This document shows positions 53,302-62,387 of a stretch of 64,000 bases of DNA, piece by piece. Location: assembly GCF_034521915.1 (NCBI RefSeq), contig NZ_JAXHLU010000016.1, forward strand, positions 124,001-188,000, read 5' to 3'. The position numbers were made by a program, and so were the translations under genes. Within the stretch, counting starts at the first letter, position 1, and every line of letters starts with the position of its first letter. The stretch is from Fodinibius sp034521915. Its GTDB lineage: Bacteria; Bacteroidota; Rhodothermia; Balneolales; Balneolaceae. The notes beneath the pieces are model-generated. The model was not told the DNA's origin, searched no databases, and was given only the letters and a program-made list of their open reading frames with translations.

Positions 53302-56070
53302 ATGAAACGATACACAAGTATACTTTTTGCTTTGTTGATGTTTCCGATGGTAGCACTATCACAACATGCTATCACTGGGACCGTCACTGAAGCAGATAAT
53401 GGTGACCCTCTCGCGGGTGCCAATGTCGTCATTGTAGGAACCACAACGGGTGCATCTGCCGATGCCGATGGTTACTACGAAATTGAAGATCTTGAAAATG
53501 GAACCTACACAGTACGCGTTACAATGGTTGGATTTGCTGCTAAGCAAAAGGATGTAACTATTAATGGGTCTGATGTAGAACTTAATTTCGAAATGGAATT
53601 TGCAAGTCAGTCTTTACAGGCGCTTGAAATATTTGCTTCACGTTCAGATCAGAAAACACCTGTTGCTTATGCTGAGATAAGTGAAGACGAGATTGAAAAT
53701 CGACTCGGATCGCGCGATTTGCCTTTGGTTCTTAATACCACCCCGTCGGTTTATTCTACCAACCAGGGCGGTGGATCTGGAGATGCTCGAATTAATGTTC
53801 GTGGGTTTTCCCAGCGAAATGTAGCAGTAATGATTAACGGTGTCCCCGTTAATGACATGGAGAATGGCTGGGTATATTGGTCTAATTGGGATGGTATTGG
53901 AGATGTTGCTCAATCTATGCAGATACAGCGTGGGATGAGCAATGTAAATCTTGCAGTTCCGTCCGTTGGTGGAACGATAAATGTATTGACAAATCCGGCT
54001 AAAAATGAAGCAGGTGGTAAGTTTAAGCAAGAAATTGGAAATGCTGGTTTTCGCAAAACCACTATGGTGTTAAACACTGGCTTGATTAACGATAAGTTTG
54101 CTTTTAGCGCTGTAGGTGCACGTAAAACTGGAAATGGTATCGCAGAGGGTACCTGGACAGACGCGTGGTCCTACTATTTGGGGGCTTCTTACAAGGTTAA
54201 TGAAAACAATCGTCTTGATTTGTTTGCATTGGGTGCTCCACAGCGCCACGGGCAGCGACAATATCGCCAAAACATTGGTACGTTTAGTCACGAATATGCA
54301 CGTGATCTTAACTCTTATGATACAGCGGCATTTGACAGTTACCATGAGAAAGGATTCTTGTTTAATCAAAATGTCTCTGGTGTAAGTAGCAGTTATGATG
54401 GTAAACAATATGTTGGTGATGGTTGGATTGGTACTTCAGTTCGGGACCGATATTCTCCCAATTTTATCAACTCTGAAGAAAACTTTTTCCACAAGCCGCA
54501 GGTTAACCTTAACTGGTATTCTCAGCTATCTGAGAACGTTAGCTTAACCAACGTGGCATATTATTCCGGCGGTAGCGGTGGTGGAACCGGTACGCTCGGT
54601 GATGTGTATCGCAAAGATGCGAATGGTCAAACAGATATTAACCAGCCATTCTATTATGGACCAAATCCATGGCTTTTTGACTGGGATGCTTCTATTGCGG
54701 CAAACTCTTCAACGGCCGATTCAGTAATGTACCAAGGCGATTGGATTCAAAAAGATGATTACGAGTCCATTGGTATTATGCGAAGCAGTAGAAATGACCA
54801 ATGGACTATTGGCGATATTTTAAAAGTCGATATTGATCTTGGTGACCTACAGATAGGAGGCGGTCTGGATTGGAGAACCGCTGAAATTGAGCACTATCGT
54901 GAAGTGCGTGACTTGCTTGGCGGTGACTTTTATGTTGATAATGGAAATGACTTTAATCCCAATCGTCGTGTTGGTCTTGGTGATAAGGTTGACTATAACT
55001 TCACCAATACTGTTGACTGGATTGGTGGCTACTTGCAGGGTGAGATCCAGAAAGAGAAATATAGCGCGTATGCTACCATTGGCTTGACCAATATTAAGTA
55101 TACTCACGAAAATCACTTTGTTGAAGATCCACAAAATCCGGGGCAGAAGCTTGAAAGAGAATCTCCTAATATCCAAGGGTATCAAGCTAAGTTAGGCGGT
55201 TTATATTCCTTGTCTAGTGCTCTGGATGCATTTGGAAACTTCGGTATTATCTCGAAGGTACCTATTTTTGATAGTGTTATTGATGACCGATCAGGAGCTA
55301 TTAACGATGATCCTGTAAACGAGAAATACTACTTCTATGAGGTTGGATTGCGTTATTCCAAGCAGAAGTATGCTGTAAATCTCAACTACTACTTAACAGA
55401 TCGAAAAGATCGTTCTTACTCTACCGGTTATACACAGCAGGATGGAACTGAGGGTCTGCTCAACGTTCAAGGTGTAGATCAGCGTCACACAGGTATTGAA
55501 CTAGAAACTTCTTTCAAACCTAACTCTTATCTCCGTCTTGATATAAATGGTTCTTACAATATGTGGGAATATGGAAGTGATGTAACAGCCCGTTACTTAG
55601 CGGATTATACCCAAGATCAGTATCAAGAATTGAACCTTTCTATCGATGGGTTGAAAGTAGGTAATGCTCCACAGAAACAGTTGTCTTATGTATTGTCTGT
55701 TGATCCAACCGACAATTTTCATGTACAGATTGTTGGTAAATCATTCTTCGATCACTATAGCGACTTTAGTCCTTTTGATCGTACGTTTGATCCTGATCAA
55801 CCATCAACGGCAGATCGTCAGCAACCGTGGAAAGCGCCTAATTACACAGTTTTCGATGCGCACGTTCAGTATCAATTTACTGATTTGTTTGAGGGGGCAA
55901 ATGTTGAGCTTTTCTTAAACCTTTATAATGCATTGGATGCTACATATATCCAAGACTCTTTGGATAATAGTCCTTACAATGCATTCGATAGTGATCACGA
56001 TGCTGATGATGCAGAAGTCTTCTTTGGACTTCCTCGTAGATTTAATACAGGGATTTCCGTAAACTTCTAA
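53302..56070 (+). CDS. TonB-dependent receptor with carboxypeptidase-D-like domain
   Basis: A 922-residue outer-membrane receptor. A signal peptide (about residues 1-20) is followed by a CarboxypepD-regulatory/CNA-B-like domain (TVTEADNGDPLAGANVVI, to about 95). The plug has VRGFSQRNVAVMINGVPVND (near residue 167) and SVGGTINVLT. The barrel extends to the C-terminal FFGLPRRFNTGISVNF. It takes up substrates too large for porins using TonB energy. No SusD-like partner follows; the next gene encodes a lipoprotein phosphodiesterase, which may act on the same substrate. That link is inference. Confidence 0.92.
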   Translation: MKRYTSILFALLMFPMVALSQHAITGTVTEADNGDPLAGANVVIVGTTTGASADADGYYEIEDLENGTYTVRVTMVGFAAKQKDVTINGSDVELNFEMEFASQSLQALEIFASRSDQKTPVAYAEISEDEIENRLGSRDLPLVLNTTPSVYSTNQGGGSGDARINVRGFSQRNVAVMINGVPVNDMENGWVYWSNWDGIGDVAQSMQIQRGMSNVNLAVPSVGGTINVLTNPAKNEAGGKFKQEIGNAGFRKTTMVLNTGLINDKFAFSAVGARKTGNGIAEGTWTDAWSYYLGASYKVNENNRLDLFALGAPQRHGQRQYRQNIGTFSHEYARDLNSYDTAAFDSYHEKGFLFNQNVSGVSSSYDGKQYVGDGWIGTSVRDRYSPNFINSEENFFHKPQVNLNWYSQLSENVSLTNVAYYSGGSGGGTGTLGDVYRKDANGQTDINQPFYYGPNPWLFDWDASIAANSSTADSVMYQGDWIQKDDYESIGIMRSSRNDQWTIGDILKVDIDLGDLQIGGGLDWRTAEIEHYREVRDLLGGDFYVDNGNDFNPNRRVGLGDKVDYNFTNTVDWIGGYLQGEIQKEKYSAYATIGLTNIKYTHENHFVEDPQNPGQKLERESPNIQGYQAKLGGLYSLSSALDAFGNFGIISKVPIFDSVIDDRSGAINDDPVNEKYYFYEVGLRYSKQKYAVNLNYYLTDRKDRSYSTGYTQQDGTEGLLNVQGVDQRHTGIELETSFKPNSYLRLDINGSYNMWEYGSDVTARYLADYTQDQYQELNLSIDGLKVGNAPQKQLSYVLSVDPTDNFHVQIVGKSFFDHYSDFSPFDRTFDPDQPSTADRQQPWKAPNYTVFDAHVQYQFTDLFEGANVELFLNLYNALDATYIQDSLDNSPYNAFDSDHDADDAEVFFGLPRRFNTGISVNF

Positions 56071-56095
56071 GTCAGTATTTTAAGCACACATTTCC

Positions 56096-56128
56096 AAAAG
56101 GGCAGTCCATTCGGGCTGCCCTTTTTTT
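56096..56128 (+). terminator. terminator after the TonB receptor gene
   Basis: AAAAGGGCAGTCC pairs with GGGCTGCCCTTTT around a four-base loop and runs into T8. The stem is the same as that of the terminator at 47814. Confidence 0.93.
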
Positions 56129-56217
56129 ATTTTAAATCATTTCAGAAAACAGGGCTGTAATGCCTTAAATATTACGTTATCTTTGTGTCTTATTGACTTT
56201 GCAGAATTAACATATTC

Positions 56218-57465
56218 ATGAACCTTGTTACGCCATTTATGAAACGAGGAGCTTTTACAATTTTATTTTTGATAGTATTTATTGGTTTTATTGGATGCAG
56301 TAACCAACAGCAACCTAATCCCCAAAAGACACTGTTAATTTCCTTTGATGGTTTTGGTCATAATTATTTAGAAAAAACGGCAACTCCCCATTTTGATTCA
56401 CTCGTTGCAGAGGGCGTTCAGGCCGAAGGTTTGATTCCTGTTTTTCCAAGCAAAACGTTTCCCAATCACTATGCTATAGCAACGGGGCTGTATCCCGAAA
56501 ATACCGGCTTTGTGAATAATACGATGTACGATCCCAAGTGGGATGAGTGGTATCGTATTAGTGATCGTGAGGCTGTGGAAGATGGTAAGTGGTATGGCGG
56601 AGAACCGATCTGGAATACGCTTGAAAAGCAGGGTATAAAAACCGGAACCATGTTTTGGGTAGGGTCCGAGGCCGATATACAGGGAATGCGTCCCACGCAC
56701 TGGAAAACCTATGACGATGATATGCCCGGTAAGGCGCGTATCGATACAGTCATGAAGTGGATGACTGATTCTGGCAATCAGACTGTTGATTTTGCAACGC
56801 TGTATTACAGTGATGTGGACAGCAAGGGACATCGCTACGGTACGGAATCCGATTCTGTAAAGCAGGCTATCGAACGGGCTGACCGGCTGATGGGCTATCT
56901 TAAAGAACAGATGAAAGCCAATAACCTGTGGTCGAATACGAATATTATTATTGTGTCCGATCACGGCATGGTTGACTTGTCCGCCGATAAGCTTATCCGT
57001 CTCGATAAAATTATTGATATGGATGACACCAAACGAGTAATTTGGGGACCTATGACCGGAATTCAGCCCAAGGAGGGCGAAGAAGAGGAGATTTATCAGG
57101 CGTTAAAATCTGCCGAAGAAAACTATCGGGTATATAAAAAAGAGGATCTGCCCAAACGGTATCATCTTAAAAATCATCGCCGTGTAGAAGATATTATAAT
57201 GGTGGCGGATTTGGGGTACACAATTTTGGATGAAGATTACCAGGATGATTTTATAGAATCACTGCCACGTGCTACCCATGGTTACGACAACAATCAAAAA
57301 GCAATGCAGGCTTTCTTTATTGCTCACGGACCGGCGTTTAAAAAGGGAGAACAGGTTGGGACTTTTCAGAATATCCACATTTATGAATTGATAAACCACC
57401 TGATGGATACCGAGCCAGCTCCCAACGACGGTTCGCTGGATAGCGTACGGGTGTTGTTAAATTAG
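56218..57465 (+). CDS. ectonucleotide pyrophosphatase/phosphodiesterase-like lipoprotein
   Basis: A 415-residue alkaline-phosphatase-superfamily enzyme. The N-terminus is a lipoprotein signal with lipobox IGC near residue 27 (GFIGCSNQQ). The first metal ligands lie in LISFDGFGHNYL and the nucleophile Thr in FPSKTFPNHYAIATGLYP, the signature of the nucleotide pyrophosphatase/phosphodiesterase family. Further ligands are in YYSDVDSKGHRYG, IIVSDHGMVDLS and THGYDNN. It probably cleaves phosphodiesters or pyrophosphates outside the inner membrane. It follows the TonB receptor by 147 bases, so separate transcription is likely. Confidence 0.9.
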   Translation: MNLVTPFMKRGAFTILFLIVFIGFIGCSNQQQPNPQKTLLISFDGFGHNYLEKTATPHFDSLVAEGVQAEGLIPVFPSKTFPNHYAIATGLYPENTGFVNNTMYDPKWDEWYRISDREAVEDGKWYGGEPIWNTLEKQGIKTGTMFWVGSEADIQGMRPTHWKTYDDDMPGKARIDTVMKWMTDSGNQTVDFATLYYSDVDSKGHRYGTESDSVKQAIERADRLMGYLKEQMKANNLWSNTNIIIVSDHGMVDLSADKLIRLDKIIDMDDTKRVIWGPMTGIQPKEGEEEEIYQALKSAEENYRVYKKEDLPKRYHLKNHRRVEDIIMVADLGYTILDEDYQDDFIESLPRATHGYDNNQKAMQAFFIAHGPAFKKGEQVGTFQNIHIYELINHLMDTEPAPNDGSLDSVRVLLN

Positions 57466-57534
57466 TAACCATCTTATTAGATGCCTCATCGGATGGCTGA
57501 TTTTGCCATCCGGTGAATATTAACTCATTCCTGT

Positions 57535-57750
57535 CCTCTCCCTAAATTTAGGGAGAGGGACTCAAGAAATAACTTTGTTGTGCTCTCATCTGTCCGTAAT
57601 TTTTTGTAGTGTTAGTTTTATTAAAGGAGTTTCTTCCCCTGCTCGGAGGGGAAGAACAAAGCCTGTCCCGACACATCGGGGATGGGGTCAGAAAAACTCT
57701 TAAGATAGATTTTATGCCAACGAGTCTTTCTCCCTATAAGTAGGGAGAAA
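57535..57750. repeat. cluster of CCCTC/GAGGG hairpins
   Basis: The gap 57466-57907 (442 bases) holds no gene. It contains a perfect 24-base palindrome at 57535-57558 (CCTCTCCCTAAA with its complement), a hairpin TTCTTCCCCT/AGGGGAAGAA at 57631-57656, a TCCCGA/TCGGGGA stem near 57665-57681 and a perfect TTTCTCCCTA/TAGGGAGAAA at 57727-57750. An imperfect CGGATGGC stem also lies at about 57489-57513. They resemble the hairpins around the DUF559 gene in style but not in detailed sequence. Confidence 0.65.
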
Positions 57751-57907
57751 ACAAAAGAGGGTCAATGGCTGGACTTTGATGATGGACTGCAAGGATAAAT
57801 TCAGAGCGTTTCTAAATTAAAGTTCGTAGATATAAAACGTTGCATCTATCCGCAGAAGCCGTGATATTTAGTCCAATTTGTAAACATCAAAGAATTTTTC
57901 ATTTTCA

Positions 57908-58246
57908 ATGGCATATGTAGTAACAGAACCATGCATCAATTGTAAATACACCAATTGCGCGGCGGTTTGTCCGGTTGATGCCTTTCGGGAAGGGCCTAAT
58001 TTTCTAACTATCGACCCGCTTGAATGTATTGATTGTGATGCTTGCGTAGCAGAATGTCCTGTTGAAGCTATTTATCCCGATGACGAAGTGCCCATGGAGT
58101 GGGAGCACTATATTGATCTAAACGAACGATTGGCCGATGAATGGGCTGATCATGTTATCAATCAGACGAAAGAAGATTTTCCAGATGCCGATGAGTGGGC
58201 AGAAGTGGAAGATAAGCGCGAACATCTTCAGGAAAGCTGGGATTAA
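57908..58246 (+). CDS. fdxA: ferredoxin, 7Fe/8Fe type
   Basis: A 112-residue ferredoxin carrying two cluster sites: CINCKYTNCAAVCPVDAF near residue 9 and CIDCDACVAECPVEAIYP near 40. The first spacing fits a 3Fe-4S site, the second a 4Fe-4S site. A long acidic C-terminal tail (to EHLQESWD) follows. It is an electron carrier for cytosolic redox reactions; the partner enzyme is not in the neighbourhood. It is monocistronic between hairpin clusters. Confidence 0.93.
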   Translation: MAYVVTEPCINCKYTNCAAVCPVDAFREGPNFLTIDPLECIDCDACVAECPVEAIYPDDEVPMEWEHYIDLNERLADEWADHVINQTKEDFPDADEWAEVEDKREHLQESWD

Positions 58247-58255
58247 TTTGTTTTC

Positions 58256-58296
58256 GTGATTAGGTGATTAAGAAATTGAGGGAATAACCTAATCAC
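58256..58296 (+). terminator. hairpin after fdxA
   Basis: GTGATTAGG (58256-58264) pairs perfectly with CCTAATCAC (58288-58296) around a 23-base loop. There is no T run, so termination strength is unsure. Confidence 0.5.
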
Positions 58297-58325
58297 TTAG
58301 TCACCGAATAACATCTATAAGTTTA

Positions 58326-59183
58326 ATGAATGAGAACAGTTCAAAGAAACAAAGCCTTTCCAGTCGAGATAAGAAACTCGACCTTGCCTCTCCCAAAATA
58401 ATGGGAATTCTCAATGCTACGCCCGATTCCTTTTCCGACGGTGGTAACTTTAATGAAGTGGATGCAGCGCTGGGCCGTATTGGACTCATGATTTCCCAGG
58501 GTGCTCATATCATAGACGTAGGCGGAGAATCAACCCGGCCGGGCTCCGAACCCGTCACGGAACAGGAAGAACTCGATCGCGTGTTGCCGATCCTCAAAAA
58601 AGCTATCTCACAATTTCCCGACACCTTTTTTTCGATTGATACCACCAAATATCGCGTGGCCGAAGAAGCGCTTAAACTCGGCACTCATTTTGTTAACGAT
58701 GTAAGCGGACTCCAAAAAGAGCCTCGTTTTGTGGATTTATGCGTGCAGTATAATGCAGGGTATGTGATGATGCATTCGCAGGGTAATCCCAAAACAATGC
58801 AGAAAGATCCAACCTATGATAACGTGATCGCTGATATAAAGCAGTTTCTAAAAGTCCGGCTTGATGAGGCCAAAGAGAAGGGATTAAAAAATATTATCAT
58901 TGATCCCGGTATTGGTTTTGGAAAAACGCTGGAGCACAACCTGAAACTAATTGCTTATCTTAAGGAATTTCAGGATTTGGGATGTCCCATTTTAGTAGGG
59001 GCGTCACGCAAATCAATGATCGGCCAGATTCTAAACGATCGCTCCGTTGATGATCGTCTTACAGGTACCATAGCCGTCCATTATCATGCTTTGATTAACG
59101 GCGCCAATATCATTCGCGTACACGACGTCAAAGAAGCACACGATTCGCTACAGGTATTTAATGCTATTTCGTCAAAGATGTAG
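58326..59183 (+). CDS. folP: dihydropteroate synthase
   Basis: Joins 4-aminobenzoate to the pterin diphosphate in folate synthesis; the target of sulfonamides. The protein has 285 residues, TIM-barrel type. Motifs: IMGILNATPDSFSDGG near residue 26, DVGGESTRPGSEPV near 65, SIDTTKYRVAEEAL near 100, MMHSQGNP near 149, PGIGFGKTLEHN and LVGASRKSMIG near 220, HDVKEAHDSL at the end. It is next to cdaA, a common pairing in Bacteroidota. Confidence 0.96.
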   Translation: MNENSSKKQSLSSRDKKLDLASPKIMGILNATPDSFSDGGNFNEVDAALGRIGLMISQGAHIIDVGGESTRPGSEPVTEQEELDRVLPILKKAISQFPDTFFSIDTTKYRVAEEALKLGTHFVNDVSGLQKEPRFVDLCVQYNAGYVMMHSQGNPKTMQKDPTYDNVIADIKQFLKVRLDEAKEKGLKNIIIDPGIGFGKTLEHNLKLIAYLKEFQDLGCPILVGASRKSMIGQILNDRSVDDRLTGTIAVHYHALINGANIIRVHDVKEAHDSLQVFNAISSKM

Positions 59184-59197
59184 GTTATAGATAGAGT

Positions 59198-59258
59198 CTA
59201 CTCTGTAACGACCCTACTCTGTAAAAAGGTGGAGTCCATTTATAAATGGACTCCACCT
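59198..59258. other. direct repeats and 32-base perfect palindrome between folP and cdaA
   Basis: The 11-base repeat CTACTCTGTAA occurs at 59198-59208 and 59214-59224, and a perfect 32-base palindrome follows at 59227-59258, opening with AGGTGGAGTCCATTTA and closing with its complement. On the plus strand it has no T run after it; on the minus strand it runs into T5. Function unknown; it is too symmetric to be a simple plus-strand terminator. Confidence 0.6.
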
Positions 59259-59336
59259 AGTGATATCTACATACAAAACTTCGCCAAATAATACTTATAT
59301 TCCGCTAAACAACATCCAGAAAAACGAGGTACACCG

Positions 59337-60155
59337 TTGATTCCCATTGGCTTCCTTGAATTTGGCATCCGGGACTTTGTCGAAGTCCTGATTATTACCA
59401 TGGTGCTGTTCTACCTGTACCGGTGGATCCGCGGCACATTTGCCATTCAGGCCGCTGTAGGTCTTGTTTTTATCATTATAATAAATGCGGCCGTTAGCGC
59501 ACTGGGGCTCACCACCATCAACTTTATACTCCGCGGTATTTTGGATGTAGGTATCTTGGCAGTATTTATCATTTTTCAGCCCGAAATACGCAAGCTGCTC
59601 TATAGCCTGGGACACAATACGAATCTCGACCGCTTTTTCGTGCGCTCCAATCCCAATACCATTATTGATGAAGTAGTCGATGCCGTTCGTGACATGTCCC
59701 ACACCAAAACCGGGGCGTTAATTGTATTTGCGCGCACTTCAACGCTGCAAGACTTGGTCGACGTTGGGGTAAAACTGGATGCAAAAGTTAACAGCGAGCT
59801 ATTAAAAACAATATTTAACAAACACACGCCGCTGCACGACGGGGCTATAGTAATCCGCAATAATCGAATTGTAGCCGCCAGTTGCTATTTGCCCATCTCA
59901 CAAAACCAGAACATTTCATCCGTTTTTGGGACACGCCACCGGGCAGCAGTAGGTATTACCGAAACCAACAACGTATTTGTGGTAGTGGTATCCGAAGAAA
60001 CAGGACGTATTTCTATAGCTAAAAATGGATCGCTTACCAGCGGATTGACGATCCAGAAACTCCGCAGTGAAATGCAGGACGCACTCGGGGAACAGGAGAT
60101 AGATGAGGATGATGTAGCTTTTTCATCTGCGCAAAGCGAACTGAAGATTAGTTAG
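59337..60155 (+). CDS. cdaA: diadenylate cyclase CdaA
   Basis: Makes cyclic di-AMP from ATP; in other bacteria this controls potassium uptake, osmolyte balance and wall metabolism. The protein has 272 residues. TTG 59337 is the start, with a GAGGT site seven bases upstream. Three N-terminal helices (about residues 10-85) anchor it. The DAC domain holds the catalytic DGAIVIRNNRI near residue 165 and the ATP site FGTRHRAAVGI near 197. The membrane part distinguishes CdaA from DisA. It follows folP by 153 bases, across the palindrome. Confidence 0.93.
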   Translation: MIPIGFLEFGIRDFVEVLIITMVLFYLYRWIRGTFAIQAAVGLVFIIIINAAVSALGLTTINFILRGILDVGILAVFIIFQPEIRKLLYSLGHNTNLDRFFVRSNPNTIIDEVVDAVRDMSHTKTGALIVFARTSTLQDLVDVGVKLDAKVNSELLKTIFNKHTPLHDGAIVIRNNRIVAASCYLPISQNQNISSVFGTRHRAAVGITETNNVFVVVVSEETGRISIAKNGSLTSGLTIQKLRSEMQDALGEQEIDEDDVAFSSAQSELKIS

Positions 60156-60228
60156 TAGCTTCTACTGCTATAACAATTCTGCATATTCTTCGTAAGGTTG
60201 TTTTCAACTTTAACAAAAGTTTCTCTAT

Positions 60229-61098
60229 ATGAAATATTCTGTCTCGATTATAATTACCGTGCTGTTATTGGCCGGAGCACTGACCGTAGAAGCCCAAAAT
60301 AAAGAATATAAGTTAGATCAGGATTATGGTATCGCTGCGGACGGTACGGTCTTTTTGGATAGCGATGATGCTGAAGTTAGTATAGTTGCCAGTGATCGAT
60401 TTGATGTCAATGTTAATGTTTACCATCGTATTGATGTAGATGGAATAGAGTGGGGATCTGCCGATGAGTTCAAGATGAATGTAAAACAACGCGATGGCGA
60501 TCTTTACATTAAAGAAGCCGAGCGCAATAATAGTGGTTTTCGCATTGGAAGTATTGAGAGGGAATACCGAATTACTCTTAAAGTTCCCCGAATGGTATCG
60601 ATAGATGTAAAAGGGGACGATGGAAGCTATGAAATATCCGATGTTGGAGGAGCAATCAATATGGTTGCGGATGATTCTGATGTCAGCATAAAAAACGCTA
60701 CCGGAGAAGACTTTTCATTTGAGATTGATGATGGGGCTATTAGGATGGATAAAGGACAAGGTAAACTTGCGGTTACACTTGATGATGGAGAGTTTCGAGT
60801 GGATAACGGACGATTTAGGGAAATTGATGTTAGTGGAGATGATGCAAACCTTTATTTTGCTACTGAATTATTCGATGATGGAAAATACTACTTTAATATA
60901 GATGACAGTGATTTGGAACTGGATATTTCAGGTGGCGGTGGCAGCATTGATATAGCTCATGATGACACTGACATCGAAACCTTTGGTGCGTTCTCCCAAG
61001 TAAGAGATGAAGAGGGAAGTACTGTTTATAATTTGAATGGGGGAAGTGCCAGCGTAGAGATTGACAGTGAAGACGGAGATATCGTATTACGATATTAG
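60229..61098 (+). CDS. secreted DUF4097-like beta-repeat protein with Asp-Asp ladder
   Basis: A 289-residue exported protein with a signal peptide (about residues 1-22; cleavage near VEAQN). The mature part is beta-rich and resembles DUF4097/adhesin-type right-handed beta solenoids. From residue 130 on, pairs of Asp recur every 18-21 residues (about 130, 148, 167, 185, 204, 225 and 245), each followed by a short strand. Such regular Asp pairs could bind calcium. Function is unknown. It follows cdaA by 73 bases and ends at a terminator shared with meaB. Confidence 0.75.
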   Translation: MKYSVSIIITVLLLAGALTVEAQNKEYKLDQDYGIAADGTVFLDSDDAEVSIVASDRFDVNVNVYHRIDVDGIEWGSADEFKMNVKQRDGDLYIKEAERNNSGFRIGSIEREYRITLKVPRMVSIDVKGDDGSYEISDVGGAINMVADDSDVSIKNATGEDFSFEIDDGAIRMDKGQGKLAVTLDDGEFRVDNGRFREIDVSGDDANLYFATELFDDGKYYFNIDDSDLELDISGGGGSIDIAHDDTDIETFGAFSQVRDEEGSTVYNLNGGSASVEIDSEDGDIVLRY

Positions 61099-61120
61099 GA
61101 ATAACAGTTTGATGTTATAC

Positions 61121-61170
61121 AGAATTGCCTGGCACTAATCTCATATTGGTATCGGGCAATTCTATTTTTT
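61121..61170 (+). terminator. terminator between the DUF4097-like gene and meaB
   Basis: AGAATTGCC pairs with GGCAATTCT around a 25-base loop; ATTTTTT follows on the plus strand. The right arm overlaps the meaB stop codon (61162-61164). It serves mainly the plus-strand gene. Confidence 0.8.
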
Positions 61171-62256
61171 AATCTCCCTGAAGTATAGTTCGAGCAGCTT
61201 TTGAGCAGCTTTAAAAGAACTCATTTCTCCATTTAATACCTGCTGTTCAATTTGCTCCTGCTTCTTTTTTACGGCGGGACTGTCATAAAAATGCTCCGTC
61301 AGTCGATTGGTAATGGTATCGTACATCCAGTGTTTGGCCTGGCGATTTCGGTTCTCTTCGAAATAGCTATTTTCTTTTGTTTGCTGTATGTATTCCTGGA
61401 TAATTTCCCAGATTTCAGGAATTCCCTTGCCGGTTAATGCCGAACAGGTAGTGACCTTGGGAGTCCATCCCGATTTTGTTTCTGGATACAGATGCAGTGC
61501 ATTTTTGTATTCTCGTACCGCCTGACTGACCGCCTTTTCACTGGCTTCGTCAACTTTGTTGATTGCAATAGTGTCAGCCATCTCCATGATACCACGCTTG
61601 ATTCCCTGCAGTTCATCGCCGGCCCCGGCCAGCATCAATAGCAGAAAGAAATCGACCATGGAGTGCACGGCCGTTTCCGATTGTCCAACGCCTACGGTTT
61701 CGATAAAAATAGTATCGTATCCTGCGGCTTCGCACAGGTAAATAGTTTCACGCGTTTTGCGTGCTACTCCTCCCAGGGAGCCGCCGGTGGGAGAGGGACG
61801 AATAAACGCACTGTCATTATTGGCCAGCGTTTCCATGCGCGTTTTATCACCGAGGATACTTCCTTTGGTGCGGGTACTGCTGGGATCGATGGCTAACACC
61901 GCCAATTTATTCCCTTGGTCAATGATGTGGTTGCCTAACGACTCAATAAATGTGCTTTTGCCTACACCGGGTACGCCGGTAATTCCTATACGTATGGAGT
62001 TACCTGTGTCCGGTAAGCATTGCTCGATAATATCCTGGGCAAGTTCACGGTGCTCGGCCTTGGTGCTCTCTATGAGCGTGATAGCACGGCTTAGAATGGT
62101 TCGATTACCCGACTTGATGCCATTGACATACTCCTCCAGCGAAAGCGAAGAACGGCTATTTTTAAAACGTTCCAATCCCTTCGTGTTGATAGCGCTGTTT
62201 TGCTCAACGCCCTCACTTACCGAAAGGGAAGAATCGTTATTTTGGTTGTTGGACAC
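61162..62256 (-). CDS. meaB: methylmalonyl-CoA mutase-associated GTPase MeaB
   Basis: A 364-residue G3E-family GTPase that loads and protects the cobalamin of methylmalonyl-CoA mutase. The start is GTG at 62256. The P loop is GITGVPGVGKSTFIESLG near residue 97; other sites are AIDPSSTRTKGSILGDKTRM near 120, FIRPSPTGGSLGGVARKTRE near 149 and INKVDEA near 230. It normally follows mutB directly; here the DUF559 unit stands between them. Confidence 0.95.
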   Translation of the reverse strand: MSNNQNNDSSLSVSEGVEQNSAINTKGLERFKNSRSSLSLEEYVNGIKSGNRTILSRAITLIESTKAEHRELAQDIIEQCLPDTGNSIRIGITGVPGVGKSTFIESLGNHIIDQGNKLAVLAIDPSSTRTKGSILGDKTRMETLANNDSAFIRPSPTGGSLGGVARKTRETIYLCEAAGYDTIFIETVGVGQSETAVHSMVDFFLLLMLAGAGDELQGIKRGIMEMADTIAINKVDEASEKAVSQAVREYKNALHLYPETKSGWTPKVTTCSALTGKGIPEIWEIIQEYIQQTKENSYFEENRNRQAKHWMYDTITNRLTEHFYDSPAVKKKQEQIEQQVLNGEMSSFKAAQKLLELYFREIKK

Positions 62257-62270
62257 TTGAAGATAATTTT

Positions 62271-62385
62271 TTTACACCCCTCCCTCCGAAAATATTCGGA
62301 GGGGCTCCCCTTGAGGGGAGAAGAAGTTCATCCCTCCTTGAGGAGGGTGCTCCGATTGATTTTTATCGGAGACGGGAGGTGTAAA
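62271..62385. repeat. left flanking repeat of the DUF559 unit
   Basis: 115 bases with terminal inverted repeats: TTTACACCCCTCCC at the left end, GGGAGGTGTAAA at the right. Four hairpins lie inside: CCCTCCGAA/TTCGGAGGG at 62282-62303, CTCCCC/GGGGAG at 62305-62320, CCCTCC/GGAGGG at 62332-62347 and CTCCGAT/ATCGGAG at 62350-62371. The last 45 bases share CCCTCCTTGAGGAGGGTGC and the GGGAGGTGT ending with the right repeat, in the same orientation. Confidence 0.8.
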
Positions 62386-62387
62386 TC

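Noticed and set aside
53644..54030. A 128-codon minus-strand frame opposite the TonB receptor
   Set aside because: It is antisense to a well-supported receptor plug and shows no protein motifs.
57535..57750. CRISPR-like array
   Set aside because: The hairpins are all different, and there are no equal spacers or repeated units.
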